From: CAZFDT01 sp964518335
Lineage (GTDB): Bacteria > Planctomycetota > Phycisphaerae > Phycisphaerales > Phycisphaeraceae
NCBI GenBank assembly: GCA_964518335.1
Contig: CAZFDT010000054.1
Location: forward strand, 1 to 34,462
Direction of reading: 5' to 3'
DNA length: 34,462 nt
Below are positions 14,101 to 23,350 of this stretch, piece after piece (the first letter of the stretch is position 1; each line of letters begins with the position of its first letter). A program made the position numbers and the translations under genes. Under the pieces are notes generated by a model. That model searched no databases. It was not told the origin of the DNA and was given only the letters and a program-made list of their open reading frames with translations.

Positions 14101-14531
14101 AACCCTCCTCGGAATTGCTGTCTCGCCATAACTCGCGCGCGAACAGATGGGACAACTGTAACGATATTCTCAGGTGCCTTGAATACAGGCAGATGTGGCG
14201 CGTGCGGCCCGCTGGAATACTCAATTTCGCGACCTGATCGATACCCCGAGGCCAACCATGGTTGCTAAACACTTTGGTCTCAGCATTCGCGCATGTTGTC
14301 AAGCATACGGTTGGTTCGCGCACCTGCAACCCAGTCTCAGACCGTCTTCTTAACCGAATGGCGCGAGCGCGATAAGGCAACGGGATTGGACGGAGCTTTC
14401 GCCGCACGCCTTGCGGTGCCGATCCCTCGGCGGAGCAGTTCGGCAGAATCGAGTGCAGCGCGTGGCTGGGCGGGCTACTGTAACATTATCACAGACAGGC
14501 GGCTGAGGAGGTCAACCAAGATGCGGATCCT
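14101..14531. other. Intergenic, decayed DNA without a supportable gene
   Basis: This stretch holds no open frame with a ribosome binding site or a family motif. It lies between the integrase remnant and a broken transposase and probably holds decayed mobile DNA. Confidence 0.5.
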
Positions 14532-15720
14532 GTGAACCGAGAGGGCTCCAGGCCACTGTTCATGAGCTCCACGGCCCTGCGCATCATCGATGCGATGGCC
14601 ATCGTCCTGAGTGAGGCCCTGCAACTCGCGCGTGCTCGCATCGCGTCATCGGCATCGCCGGTGATGCGGATGATGGCCGAGCGTGATTATGCGCTTTGTG
14701 AGATAGAACTGCTCCGCGTGAACTGAACATCGTGCAAGGCCAGCGTGAATCGATGCCGCCGCATCGACGGCCGGACTACACGCCCGAGCAGCGGCTGGCG
14801 ATCATCCAGCTCATGCGTTTGCGCGGGTGGAATGTGGCCGTCGTCGCCCAACGGTTCGTGCTACACGCCAACACAGTACGGGCGTGGATCAAGGCGGACG
14901 AGGGCCGCGGCAACGCGCGGCTGCTGTCACCCGCCGTGGTATGGAATCGCCTCGACGACCTGTTGCGTTGGGCGGTGCATGAATTGCGGTGTCTATGCCC
15001 GAGCCGGAGTTTGGTACGCGCACCATCGCGCGGCACCCGGTTCGCGCTGGAACCGAGTACGAGATCAGTCGCGGCACAGTGCAACGTGCGGTGCGCGAGC
15101 CTAAGCCGGCCAAACCTCGGCCGCATCGGCCGAAACCGGTGGCCGCCGATAACGACCCGCACCGCTTGCTCACACCCACGCAGCCCAACGAAGTCTGGCA
15201 CATGGACCTGAGCACGCTGCACATCCTCTGGATGTGCTTCACCGTCAGAGCCATCCTTGACGGCTTCTCACGACGATTGCTCGACTTGCGCATGTATACC
15301 CGCACTCCGCGCACCGATCACGGCGCGCAGTTCCGTAAACGCTTCGGCGCCGCGATGACGAAGGCGGGCATCCACCATGTGCAAGGCAAGGTGCGCCAGC
15401 CATTCTTGAATGGAAAGATCGAACGCCTGTTCAAGTCCTTCCGCGGATGGTGGCGGTTCGTCTTGCCCACGCTCACGGCCAGCGGCTTGCAGAGGAAGCT
15501 GGATAGCTTCAAGGAGTGGTACAACACGCATCGGGTTCACGCAGCGTTGGGTGGGAGGACGTCCAACGAGGCTGCCGGGCAAACCGAAGCGCCGACGCCG
15601 ATCCCGATCCACCAGCGCGACCACCGCATCGCCGACATTCAGATCACCCGCCGACCCTGCCGCGGCGACCCGCGGTTGCCCATCATCGACATCGCGCTGC
15701 TGCTGCGCCGCGCGGCGTGA
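14532..15720 (+). pseudogene. Frameshifted DDE (rve-type) transposase
   Basis: Three open pieces in succession make one transposase: 14532-14726 (HTH helper region, ALRIIDAMAIVLSEALQLAR), 14732-15211 (RRPDYTPEQRLAIIQLM and HTH RFVLHANTVRAWIK) and 14989-15720 (catalytic core). One-base losses near 14716 and 15000 break the frame. In the core the first Asp (WHMDLSTL), second Asp (TDHGAQF) and Glu (NGKIERLF) are present, but the segment between the first two is shorter than usual, suggesting an internal in-frame deletion of about 20-25 residues after RMYTRTP. It ends with PCRGDPRLPIIDI. It is probably an inactive copy of a planctomycete insertion sequence; its ends were not found. Confidence 0.8.
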
Positions 15721-15958
15721 CCAGCACTCCTGCCTCTGAACACTTACGCACATGCGAAGATCGCTGCAGTTGCCTTGCGCGATCAACTCGTCGTCTGTTG
15801 ATCCCGAAACATGCTCACGCCCAATCGTACTCCGCGCAATACGCCGCGATAAGCTTCCGGGCCGCTGCACCTATGCGTGCGCAGTGATCGCGGTAGGCAA
15901 CTGCAGCGTACACGCGGCGAGAAGCTCGCACGGTTTCATAACAGTCAACGCCTTGCGA

Positions 15959-17833
15959 TCATCGGCGACGCCGAGCTGCCACGCACAACGCTCCAAACCA
16001 CAGCAGCACCAGCGATGCGGGCTCGGGTACGATCGTGAGCAGCCCGTCGCCCGTGTCGAATTCGTACCAGGTATCGGCGTCGATGTTCTGAGTCCAGCGG
16101 CCGTCGCCGGCGTCATCAAATCCGAGAACGCTGAAGCTGGAACTGTAGCCCACCGAACTAAGCGAGGCGTGATCGACGATGTTCCAGGTGCTTCCGACTG
16201 CGGTTGCCGCACCGGAGAGGTCGAAACTGAAGTCGCCGTTGAGCGACAGTGTGCCGCCACCGGTGATCCGGTTGTTGACGCCACTGGCGGCGATGACGAA
16301 CAACAGCGCCGCGTTGTCGGCCAGCAGCAGCGAGCCGCCGCTGACCGTGGTATTGCCGGTGTAGGTGTTGACGCCTGTGAGTGTCAGCGTGCCGGCGCCG
16401 AGCTTGGTCAGGCCGCCGTCGATGGCATTGTCGCCGCCGATGTTGCTATGCAGCAGCGCCTGGGCGACGGTGACGTTGAAGCTGTTGGTGTCGATGATCG
16501 CGCCGCCGGTGCGGACGTTGGCCCGCGCATTGCCTGTGCCAAGGTTGAAGAACGCGGCCGTGTCGCCGGTGGCCCGCAGCGTGCCGCCGTTGAAGTTGAA
16601 AGTGCGGGTGCCATCGCTGCTCGTGGAGAGCACCTGGCGGATGGTGAGCGTGCCGCCGTTGAGGTTGAAGGTGTTGTTGGCCGTGCTGCTTGCATTCATC
16701 AGATCGACCACACCCGCGCCGAGACCCATCTGGTTGGCGATGGAGTTGCCGCTGTAGGACGTGATGGCGCCACTGTTCAGATTGATGACGTGGGTGCCGG
16801 CTCCGCCCGCAGTCTTAAACCGAATGTCCGTATTGGTGTTTAAATTCAGGTTGCCACTGTTCACATTGATGGTGGAATTACCACTATCAAAGTGACCGAG
16901 CCTCAGCCAGCGCTTGGTGGTGCTGCCGACATTGAGGGAGCCGCCCGTCAGGTTGACATTGGCCTGCGCGCCGGCGCTGCCGGCATAGGCCGTTCTAAAG
17001 TCGCCTTCGCTGTTCAAGATGCCCCCGGTCCCAATATACAACGTGCCCTGCGTAGCCTGGGCATTGGAAAAGGCAGAGGCCACATCGACGATGCCGGCGG
17101 CGTTCACGGTGCCGTTGTCAATATTCAGCGTGCCATTGCCACCACCGGTGCCCACAATTAGGGAGACGCCGCCATGGTTTGAATAGTTCTCGGTGGAATT
17201 GGCATTGATCGCTCCCGAGGTATTGACGTTGACCGTCCCAGTGCCTGTGGTGTTAAAACGGCCGCCGATCCACAACTTGCCCACGTTTAGGCTGCCGGAA
17301 CCCTGGGCGAACCCGGTCAAAGTGCCACCGGTTCCGGAGGTATCCGCGAGATTGTAGGTTCCGGCGCCGCTGTCACGCCCGATCCAAAACCAGTTGCCGA
17401 CATTGGTGATATTGACCAGCGACAGCGAGCCGGCGTTGTGGTCAAAACGACCCGTCTGACTTGCGCCGCTGCCCACCAGAATATCGCGCGGGGTGAAAAC
17501 CGAATTCGTGCCGAGCATTGGATAATTGCCAGTGCTCATGTTGACGATGAAGTCTTGTCCTGCGCTGGTATCGCCGCTCCAGTTCGCACCGGTGTTCCAG
17601 TTTTGATCTACGGCGCCAATCCAAGTGGCAGCTTGTGCTGTCTGACTGAATAGGCCCGCGACCGCAAGCCCGAAGGTCACACCAAGGAGCGTGCCCAAAC
17701 GGGCATTGCGGCGTGTCCAGTGCATCGGCGGCTCTATGGCGGCAGTTGCCGCCAAGTTTCGTGCGCCCCTCCCAGCGCTATCCGACACCATGACTTCCTC
17801 ACCCAACATGAGCTTCTCCCAGGACGTGTGCAT
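15959..17833 (-). CDS. PEP-CTERM protein with autotransporter-type beta repeats
   Basis: This 624-aa exported protein has an unusually long N-terminal region (about 65 residues) with a hydrophobic signal core LGTLLGVTFGLAVAGLF, a cleavage-like AQAATW, many Gly/Asn/Thr-rich strand repeats (TGTGTVNVNTSG, GGSLNVGS) and one clear autotransporter-associated repeat, LTKLGAGTLTLTGVNTYTGN. The C-terminus EPASLVLLWFGALCVAARRRR (PEP motif, helix, Arg cluster) is a PEP-CTERM sorting signal, so an exosortase should process it and place it at the surface. Start 17833 is chosen for GGAGG at 7-nt spacing; Met 17725 just before the signal core lacks one. It probably works in adhesion or biofilm, a usual guess for this class. 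Confidence 0.85.
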   Translation of the reverse strand: MHTSWEKLMLGEEVMVSDSAGRGARNLAATAAIEPPMHWTRRNARLGTLLGVTFGLAVAGLFSQTAQAATWIGAVDQNWNTGANWSGDTSAGQDFIVNMSTGNYPMLGTNSVFTPRDILVGSGASQTGRFDHNAGSLSLVNITNVGNWFWIGRDSGAGTYNLADTSGTGGTLTGFAQGSGSLNVGKLWIGGRFNTTGTGTVNVNTSGAINANSTENYSNHGGVSLIVGTGGGNGTLNIDNGTVNAAGIVDVASAFSNAQATQGTLYIGTGGILNSEGDFRTAYAGSAGAQANVNLTGGSLNVGSTTKRWLRLGHFDSGNSTINVNSGNLNLNTNTDIRFKTAGGAGTHVINLNSGAITSYSGNSIANQMGLGAGVVDLMNASSTANNTFNLNGGTLTIRQVLSTSSDGTRTFNFNGGTLRATGDTAAFFNLGTGNARANVRTGGAIIDTNSFNVTVAQALLHSNIGGDNAIDGGLTKLGAGTLTLTGVNTYTGNTTVSGGSLLLADNAALLFVIAASGVNNRITGGGTLSLNGDFSFDLSGAATAVGSTWNIVDHASLSSVGYSSSFSVLGFDDAGDGRWTQNIDADTWYEFDTGDGLLTIVPEPASLVLLWFGALCVAARRRR

Positions 17834-17898
17834 TGCCAGACCTCCACAAGGGGTAGATGATGAAGATTCAAAGAGCGCTACGGCCGTCGCTCGGCCAT

Positions 17899-18735
17899 TC
17901 AAGGCCCCACCGTCGGATTCGCCGTGGGCTGGAACGTCCGGCTCCATTGCAGCGACCAGAGGTCGGGGATTTGCGTGCTTGCCGCGTGCCCGTCGATGAA
18001 CGCGATGTTGACCCTGTCGTTGTGACGGTCGAGCGCGTATCGGCCGAGCATCCAGTGGCCGAAGCCGTTGGCGGGTGACTCATTCCAGCGATACCCGCGG
18101 TCGCGGCGGAAATCCGGGGGCATGGGGTTGGTTTCGTGGGGGTGTGCGTCGCGCCAGTTGCAGTCGCCGAAGATGGGGGTCATGCTGGGCTTGGTGACGT
18201 TGCCCACGGTGCCCCACCACGCATCGGGAAATGCTGAGTTATTCGCCCAGTGCGCACCGGCGCCCCCGAAGCTCTTGTTGGAGTAGAGAAACCCATTGAG
18301 CCCGTAACTGGCGGTGATGGTCCACGGCACGCCATTGAGGGTGTGCCCCCAAGCTTCGGGCATCTGCCACGCCCTGTCCGCTGTGCCGGTCACCCCGCCG
18401 GCGAGGGGCGTGGGGGCTTTGGGGCATAGCCGGTAAGCATCGATGCTGGCATCCAGGTAGTAATGCAGGGATAGCATCCAGGTTCCATAGGGGATGGCGT
18501 CGAGATGCGGAAACATGTCTCGTTCCGCGTCCAGGAACATGATCCCCGCTTGCGACAGGGCGCGCACATTGGACAGGCACACCGCGGTCCGGCCCGCGTC
18601 CCGCGCCGCACCGAGTGCAGGCAACAGCAGCGCGATCAACATCGCGACGACGCTGATGACCACGAGCAACTCGATAAGGGTGAAACCATGTAGGGGCCTG
18701 GACTTTCTGAAATGCCGCGTGATTGTGCTCGACAT
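17899..18735 (-). CDS. Type II secretion-type pseudopilin (planctomycete short form)
   Basis: This 278-aa protein starts with a prepilin signal: a basic leader then GFTLIELLVVISVVAMLIAL, cleaved before Phe by a prepilin peptidase. The C-terminal domain ends with the family's VNIAFIDGHAAS motif. It has Trp- and Asn-rich loops (AHWANNSAFPDAWWGTVGN). Start 18735 has AGGAG 6-7 nt upstream. It is 65 bp upstream of the PEP-CTERM gene on the same strand and may be co-transcribed. Planctomycetes encode many such proteins next to glycosidase genes; the role in secretion or surface display is inferred. Confidence 0.85.
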   Translation of the reverse strand: MSSTITRHFRKSRPLHGFTLIELLVVISVVAMLIALLLPALGAARDAGRTAVCLSNVRALSQAGIMFLDAERDMFPHLDAIPYGTWMLSLHYYLDASIDAYRLCPKAPTPLAGGVTGTADRAWQMPEAWGHTLNGVPWTITASYGLNGFLYSNKSFGGAGAHWANNSAFPDAWWGTVGNVTKPSMTPIFGDCNWRDAHPHETNPMPPDFRRDRGYRWNESPANGFGHWMLGRYALDRHNDRVNIAFIDGHAASTQIPDLWSLQWSRTFQPTANPTVGP

Positions 18736-18860
18736 GACCCACTCCTGATGAGGGGATGACCGACACCCACGACTGCATCCTCCGTGTTCATTGTCTTCAG
18801 ATTCGCCGGAATCATCGACAGTGAAATTCGTCATTTTGCAATGGATTTGCGACATGGCTG

Positions 18861-19907
18861 CTATCCATGCAGCGGAGCGGTGCGGACTGGCGCTGGCTCG
18901 CGGACAAGGGTAACGGGCCGGAGCCGGATCTGTGGCGGTGGCGGTTTTGCCGACCACTGCAGGGGCTGGCCGAGCACGTATCGATGCAGTTCCGCGACCA
19001 TGGTTTGGCCGAGGCGGCGGCACTCGCCACCGGCCGAGCCGGCCAGGTGCGGCGTCACCACCACATTCTCCAGCGTGTAGAGCGGCGATTCGGGCGCCGG
19101 CGGCTCAGGGTCGGTCACATCCAGCACGAACTGCAGGTCCGGCCGTTCACGCGCCACCTCGATCAACTCCGCTTCGCAGATCACCCCGCCACGCGAGGTG
19201 TTGATCAGCGTGGCGCCTGGCTTCATGCTCGCCAGGTGATCGCGGCGGATCATCCCGCGAGTTTCGCGGGTGAGCGACGGATGCAGCGAGACGACGTCGC
19301 TGCGGGAGAACAGTTCCGCCAGCGGCACGCGCTCGAGGCCCAAGGCCGCGGCATCCTTCGCATCCAGGAACGGGTCGTAGGCGAGCACATGCAGATCGAA
19401 CGGCTTGAGCAGGTTCAGAAGGATGCGGCTCACCACGCCGACGCCGACCAGGCCGACGGTGCTGCGGTAACAGCCTGGAACAGTGTTGCGGTCCACGCAT
19501 CGTCGCAGGCTGCGGACCTCGCGCGACAGCCTCCAGCCGTGCTTGAGCGACAAGAGGATGGTCGCCAGCGTGTATTCCGCGACAGGCCGGGAGTTAGCGT
19601 GGTGCGCGGTCGTCACCAGAACACCCCGTCGCAGTGCGGCAACCGGATTGAGCTGTCCGCCTGCGTAGAAGATCGCTTTCAGCCGGGGCGCCCGGTCCAG
19701 AAAGTCATCGTCAAAAGCGGGCGGCGTCCAGCCGCTGAAAATCGCTTCAACATCGCGCAGCACACCCAGGTCGTTCTGGATCGACTGGCGGGTGTGCGGC
19801 GGCGCGACACAGTGGACGTACCGCTGGATGGCAGCTCGCTCGGCCGAACCATAGACCAGGTCGCGCGTGGCCTCGTCGAGGATAAACAGACCAGATAGCT
19901 TGGCCAT
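18861..19907 (-). CDS. D-isomer-specific 2-hydroxyacid dehydrogenase
   Basis: This 348-aa NAD-dependent oxidoreductase of the D-2-hydroxyacid family has a Rossmann nucleotide motif GLVGVGVVSR at residues 152-161, with Ser in place of the third glycine. The catalytic triad is complete: Arg239 (NTSRGG), Glu268 (VTDPEP) and His287 (VTPHLAGS). The length is usual. The start at 19907 has GGAG 5-6 nt upstream. Its substrate is unknown; hydroxypyruvate- or phosphoglycerate-like dehydrogenases share these motifs. It lies next to secretion and arabinoside genes and could act in sugar-acid metabolism, which is a guess. Confidence 0.88.
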   Translation of the reverse strand: MAKLSGLFILDEATRDLVYGSAERAAIQRYVHCVAPPHTRQSIQNDLGVLRDVEAIFSGWTPPAFDDDFLDRAPRLKAIFYAGGQLNPVAALRRGVLVTTAHHANSRPVAEYTLATILLSLKHGWRLSREVRSLRRCVDRNTVPGCYRSTVGLVGVGVVSRILLNLLKPFDLHVLAYDPFLDAKDAAALGLERVPLAELFSRSDVVSLHPSLTRETRGMIRRDHLASMKPGATLINTSRGGVICEAELIEVARERPDLQFVLDVTDPEPPAPESPLYTLENVVVTPHLAGSAGGECRRLGQTMVAELHRYVLGQPLQWSAKPPPPQIRLRPVTLVREPAPVRTAPLHG

Positions 19908-20029
19908 GACCGCTCCAGGCGTGGAGACCAGGGGCGGGTCGAACTGAACCGACCATCTCCAGCGCCAGCACAAGCCTACGTCCGCGGGCCTCGGTTTCCT
20001 ACGTCGATCTGCGTCGGATTCGGCATCGT

Positions 20030-20374
20030 TTGCGACAGACCGAAGCGTTCAGAAGTGAGGGGCGAGTCGGGGCCGATCACACGCCAGACCACTACGCCCG
20101 CCCCGGCGCAGAAAGCGTCGAAACGGACGCGATCGGTATTGCCTACGACCTGGCCGGGGCGTGCCTCGAAGCCGACATCAGCGTCCGCTGCCGAGTGCTA
20201 CTGCAGCCGGAACTGACCATCCCGAGCATCGCGTTTCGCTGCGGCTATTCGCCTGTGCAGAACTTCAACGCCACGTTCAGGCAACTGACCGCGACCACCC
20301 CCGCAGCGTACCGGCGCGAGGCCCTGCAGCACCGCATCGTGCGGGCGGTCGATCGCCATCGCCATCGCGGATAG
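20030..20374 (+). pseudogene. Truncated AraC-family regulator fragment
   Basis: The last ~55 residues match the C-terminal HTH of AraC regulators: LTIPSIAFRCGYSPVQNFNA, then TFRQLTATTPAAYRRE. Upstream residues look degraded; no sugar-binding domain and only traces of the first HTH helix are present. The reading from 20030 uses a TTG. A normal AraC protein is about 280 residues, so this is a remnant. It is located between the dehydrogenase and pseudopilin genes. Confidence 0.6.
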
Positions 20375-20530
20375 GGCATGGCGGCCGGGTGGCGGCACGG
20401 ATAGGCGGCATGTCGCTGTCGCAAAAGCATCGAACTTCGACGCGTTTCGCTGTCGATCGGCCGCGACGCCGAGGCAATAATGATGACAGGTGCGGTCGGC
20501 AGTACAGTCACGTTGAGCAAGGAGCTGGCC

Positions 20531-21301
20531 ATGGCAACACAACCCTTTCAATGCATTCGCCTGCCAGATGACCAGATGGTGCGGCGGCCCGCGTATCGCG
20601 GCGGCGCCCGCCGTCGCGGATTCACCTTGATCGAACTGCTGGTGGTGATCAGCATCATCGCCATGCTGGTCGCGCTGCTGTTGCCGGCGGTGGGCCAGGC
20701 GCGGCGGGCGGCACGGATCACGCAGTGTGGCACGCATATCCGGCAGATTGGGATGGCGGTGATGGCCTATGAGGTCGACAACCGCAAAGCGCCGCCGGCG
20801 TTTGAGGGATGGTCCCCGTGGACCACGTGGAATACGCTCTGGCGGCATCGCCTCTACACCCGGGGCTATGCCTCCTCGGCCGAGACCTGGCTTTGCCCGA
20901 TCAAAAAAGAAGAGGGAGGGCCGGTTGGCACCGAGCTTTTGAGCAACTATCGGATCAGCGGCCCGCTGTCGTCGGGGATCGCGGCCGATCCGAACCCCTA
21001 CAACGTGTGCCAGCCGATGCGACTGAGCGACTTCACGCGACCGTCGAAGACCCTCCTCCTGTCGGAAGATGTGAACCGCTCAAACTTCCTTCATACAAGC
21101 TGGCAGTCGGCGCGGATGATGGACTGGGGCCACCTGATGGTGGTCCATGTCGAGACCTGGCCCAAGGGATCGTCCAACTTTGCCTTGATGGACGGCTCAG
21201 TCAAGACGATCCCCATGAACTTGCCCGCGCAGCCGTGGAAGTATGACAACAGCCGGCTCGCCGACGGCAGCTACTACATGCTCCCCACGGGCAACTGGTG
21301 A
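20531..21301 (+). CDS. Type II secretion-type pseudopilin
   Basis: This 256-aa protein has a basic leader (YRGGARRRG) then FTLIELLVVISIIAMLVALL, a classic prepilin cleavage and hydrophobic helix, and ends with a FALMDGSVKTIPMNL-type loop. It resembles the one at 17899-18735 in size and plan. Start 20531 (MATQPF) has AAGGAG at 6-7-nt spacing; an earlier ATG pair at 20480 has none. It precedes the GH51 arabinofuranosidase on the same strand, with a small ORF between, so a shared transcript is likely. Confidence 0.85.
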   Translation: MATQPFQCIRLPDDQMVRRPAYRGGARRRGFTLIELLVVISIIAMLVALLLPAVGQARRAARITQCGTHIRQIGMAVMAYEVDNRKAPPAFEGWSPWTTWNTLWRHRLYTRGYASSAETWLCPIKKEEGGPVGTELLSNYRISGPLSSGIAADPNPYNVCQPMRLSDFTRPSKTLLLSEDVNRSNFLHTSWQSARMMDWGHLMVVHVETWPKGSSNFALMDGSVKTIPMNLPAQPWKYDNSRLADGSYYMLPTGNW

Positions 21302-21319
21302 TCGGCAGGGCGTGGAGCC

Positions 21320-21544
21320 GTGACCAGCAACCGCGAACGATCACTGCGAGATGCGCAATTGGCGGCCATGCTGGTGGTCACCGGGGCCGTCGCTCAGAGC
21401 GCCCACGCTCTGCACGTCGAACTCGCCAATGGCCGCGTTCACACCCTCCAAATCGTCAACCTTGAAGCCGATGGCAGCGACATCCGCGTGACTATGACCG
21501 AGTCTGACGGCTTAGCCGTCTTTCAGAGTGAATCCACACCATGA
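21320..21544 (+). CDS. Small protein upstream of GH51 enzyme
   Basis: This 74-aa reading from a GTG start has a weakly hydrophobic N-terminal part (AQLAAMLVVTGAVAQSAHA) and a beta-rich remainder (LHVELANGRVHTLQIVNLEA, then DGSDIRVTMTESDG). Its stop overlaps the arabinofuranosidase ATG (ATGA), suggesting coupled translation. No family is recognised. It could be a fragment of a larger enzyme. Confidence 0.4.
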   Translation: MTSNRERSLRDAQLAAMLVVTGAVAQSAHALHVELANGRVHTLQIVNLEADGSDIRVTMTESDGLAVFQSESTP

Positions 21545-23061
21545 ACCGACTGGTTGTCAACGCCGACCTGGGTACGCAGAGAATTTCGCGACACATCTAC
21601 GGCCACTTCGCCGAGCACCTGGGTCGGTGCGTCTACGAGGGGCTGTGGGTGGGCGAGGACTCGTCGATCCCCAACACCCGCGGCTGGCGCAACGATCTCG
21701 TCGCGGCGCTGAAGGACCTCAACATTCCCAACCTGCGCTGGCCGGGCGGGTGTTTCGCCGACACGTACCACTGGATGGACGGCATCGGTCCGCGCGAGAG
21801 GCGACCGAGCATCGTCAACGTCCACTGGGGCGGCACCACCGAGAACAACCACGTCGGCACCCACGAGTTCCTCGACCTGTGCGACCAACTCGGCTGCGAG
21901 CCCTACATCGCGGGCAACGTCGGCAGCGGCACCGTGCGCGAGATGGCCGAGTGGCTCGAGTATCTCACCATGTCCGGCGACAGCCCGATGGCAAGGCTGC
22001 GTCGCAGCAACGGCCGCGAGGATCCCTGGCCCGTCACCTACTGGGGCGTCGGCAACGAGAACTGGGGCTGCGGCGGCAACATGCGTCCGCAGTATTACGC
22101 CGACCTCTATCGGCAATATGCCAGCTTTTGCCGGCCTTTCACGCCCGGCAGGAAACTCTACAAAGTCGCCTGCGGGCACTTCGACGAATGGAACGAGATC
22201 CTCATGCGCGAGGCCGGCCGAGCCATGGACGGCCTGAGCGTGCACTACTACACCGTGCCCGGACCGTGGGATCACAAGGGTTCGGCCACCGACTTCACCA
22301 TCGATGAGTGGCGACTCACGCTGCAGAAAGCCGCCAACATCGACGGCTTCATCCGCCAGACCTCGGCCATCATGGACCGCTACGACCCGCAGCGGCGCGT
22401 GGGCATGATCGTGGACGAGTGGGGCACGTGGTTCGACGTCGAGCCCGGCACCAACCCCGGCTTCCTCTATCAACAAAACACCATCCGTGATGCCTTGGTC
22501 GCAGGCCTGAGCCTCAACATCTTCAACCATCATGCCCAGCGTGTGCACATGGCCAACATCGCGCAGACGGTCAACGTGCTGCAGGCGATGGCGCTCACCG
22601 AAGGGCCGAAGATGCTGTTGACGCCCACGTACCACGTGATGGAGATGTACAAGGCGCACCAGGATGCGACGCTGTTGCCGTCGATGCTGTCGTGCGAGCC
22701 CTACGCCGGTCCGATGCCGGCGCAGAAGCAGCCGGTCTGGACCGGGCAGTACGCCGCGCCGTCGGAGGCGATCGGCCAGCTCAGCGCCTCGGCCTCACGC
22801 AGCGACGACGGCAACGTGCTGCTGACCCTGTGCAACCTGCACCACGAGGACGACGCCGACGTGTCGATCGAGGTGCGCGGCATGCAGGCGACCGCCGTCC
22901 GCGGCCGCGTGCTCACCGCATCCACGATCAACGCGATGAATACGTTCGACCAGCCCGACGTCGTGAAGCCGCAGACGTTCGACGGAGTCCGTCGGAGCAG
23001 GACGTCGCTGGACGTGAAGCTGCCGCCGCGATCGGTGGTCGCCCTCGAGGTGAACGAGTGA
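21541..23061 (+). CDS. abfA: Alpha-L-arabinofuranosidase, GH51, intracellular type
   Basis: This 506-aa enzyme releases terminal alpha-L-arabinofuranosyl residues. It has the GH51 plan: (beta/alpha)8 barrel then a C-terminal beta domain. Seen motifs are RHIYGHFAEHLGRCVYEGL, LRWPGGCFADTYHW, acid-base Glu173 in GVGNENWGCGG and nucleophile Glu293 in VDEWGTWFDVEPG. There is no signal peptide, so it should act in the cytoplasm on imported oligosaccharides. The length is normal. It overlaps a small upstream ORF (ATGA) and the downstream Cys-rich gene (GTGA), giving a coupled set. Confidence 0.95.
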   Translation: MNRLVVNADLGTQRISRHIYGHFAEHLGRCVYEGLWVGEDSSIPNTRGWRNDLVAALKDLNIPNLRWPGGCFADTYHWMDGIGPRERRPSIVNVHWGGTTENNHVGTHEFLDLCDQLGCEPYIAGNVGSGTVREMAEWLEYLTMSGDSPMARLRRSNGREDPWPVTYWGVGNENWGCGGNMRPQYYADLYRQYASFCRPFTPGRKLYKVACGHFDEWNEILMREAGRAMDGLSVHYYTVPGPWDHKGSATDFTIDEWRLTLQKAANIDGFIRQTSAIMDRYDPQRRVGMIVDEWGTWFDVEPGTNPGFLYQQNTIRDALVAGLSLNIFNHHAQRVHMANIAQTVNVLQAMALTEGPKMLLTPTYHVMEMYKAHQDATLLPSMLSCEPYAGPMPAQKQPVWTGQYAAPSEAIGQLSASASRSDDGNVLLTLCNLHHEDDADVSIEVRGMQATAVRGRVLTASTINAMNTFDQPDVVKPQTFDGVRRSRTSLDVKLPPRSVVALEVNE

Positions 23062-23345
23062 CTTCCGTCGCGGAGCATGGGCCACCGGCCGAATGCAAGG
23101 GCTGCCAGCCATCGATGTCAGTGCGCCTCGCGCCGGGCGAGGTCGAGCGAATTCTCCAGGATTACCTCGCGTCGCATCCGCACCAGCGGCTGGCGGATGA
23201 TCCGACGTGCTCAGCACGTCTGCGCGCGTGCCGGTCGTGTCCCGACCTGCGTTACGGGACGACCTGCCGTCACTGCGGCTGCCTGGTCGAAGTGCGCGCC
23301 AGACTGGCGAGCCAGATCTGTCCCGCGCCGATCCCGCAATGGTGA
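23058..23345 (+). CDS. Small Cys-rich protein, DUF6171-like
   Basis: This 95-aa protein starts at a GTG that overlaps the GH51 stop (GTGA). It has CKGCQP near the N-terminus, a helix with VERILQDYLASHP, then a Cys cluster CRSCPDLRYGTTCRHCGCLV and ARLASQICP...W. The pattern suits a zinc ribbon; I recall it as DUF6171, of unknown function. It converges with the DUF6785-like gene with only 5 bp between the stops. Confidence 0.7.
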   Translation: MTSVAEHGPPAECKGCQPSMSVRLAPGEVERILQDYLASHPHQRLADDPTCSARLRACRSCPDLRYGTTCRHCGCLVEVRARLASQICPAPIPQW

Positions 23346-23350
23346 TGCGA

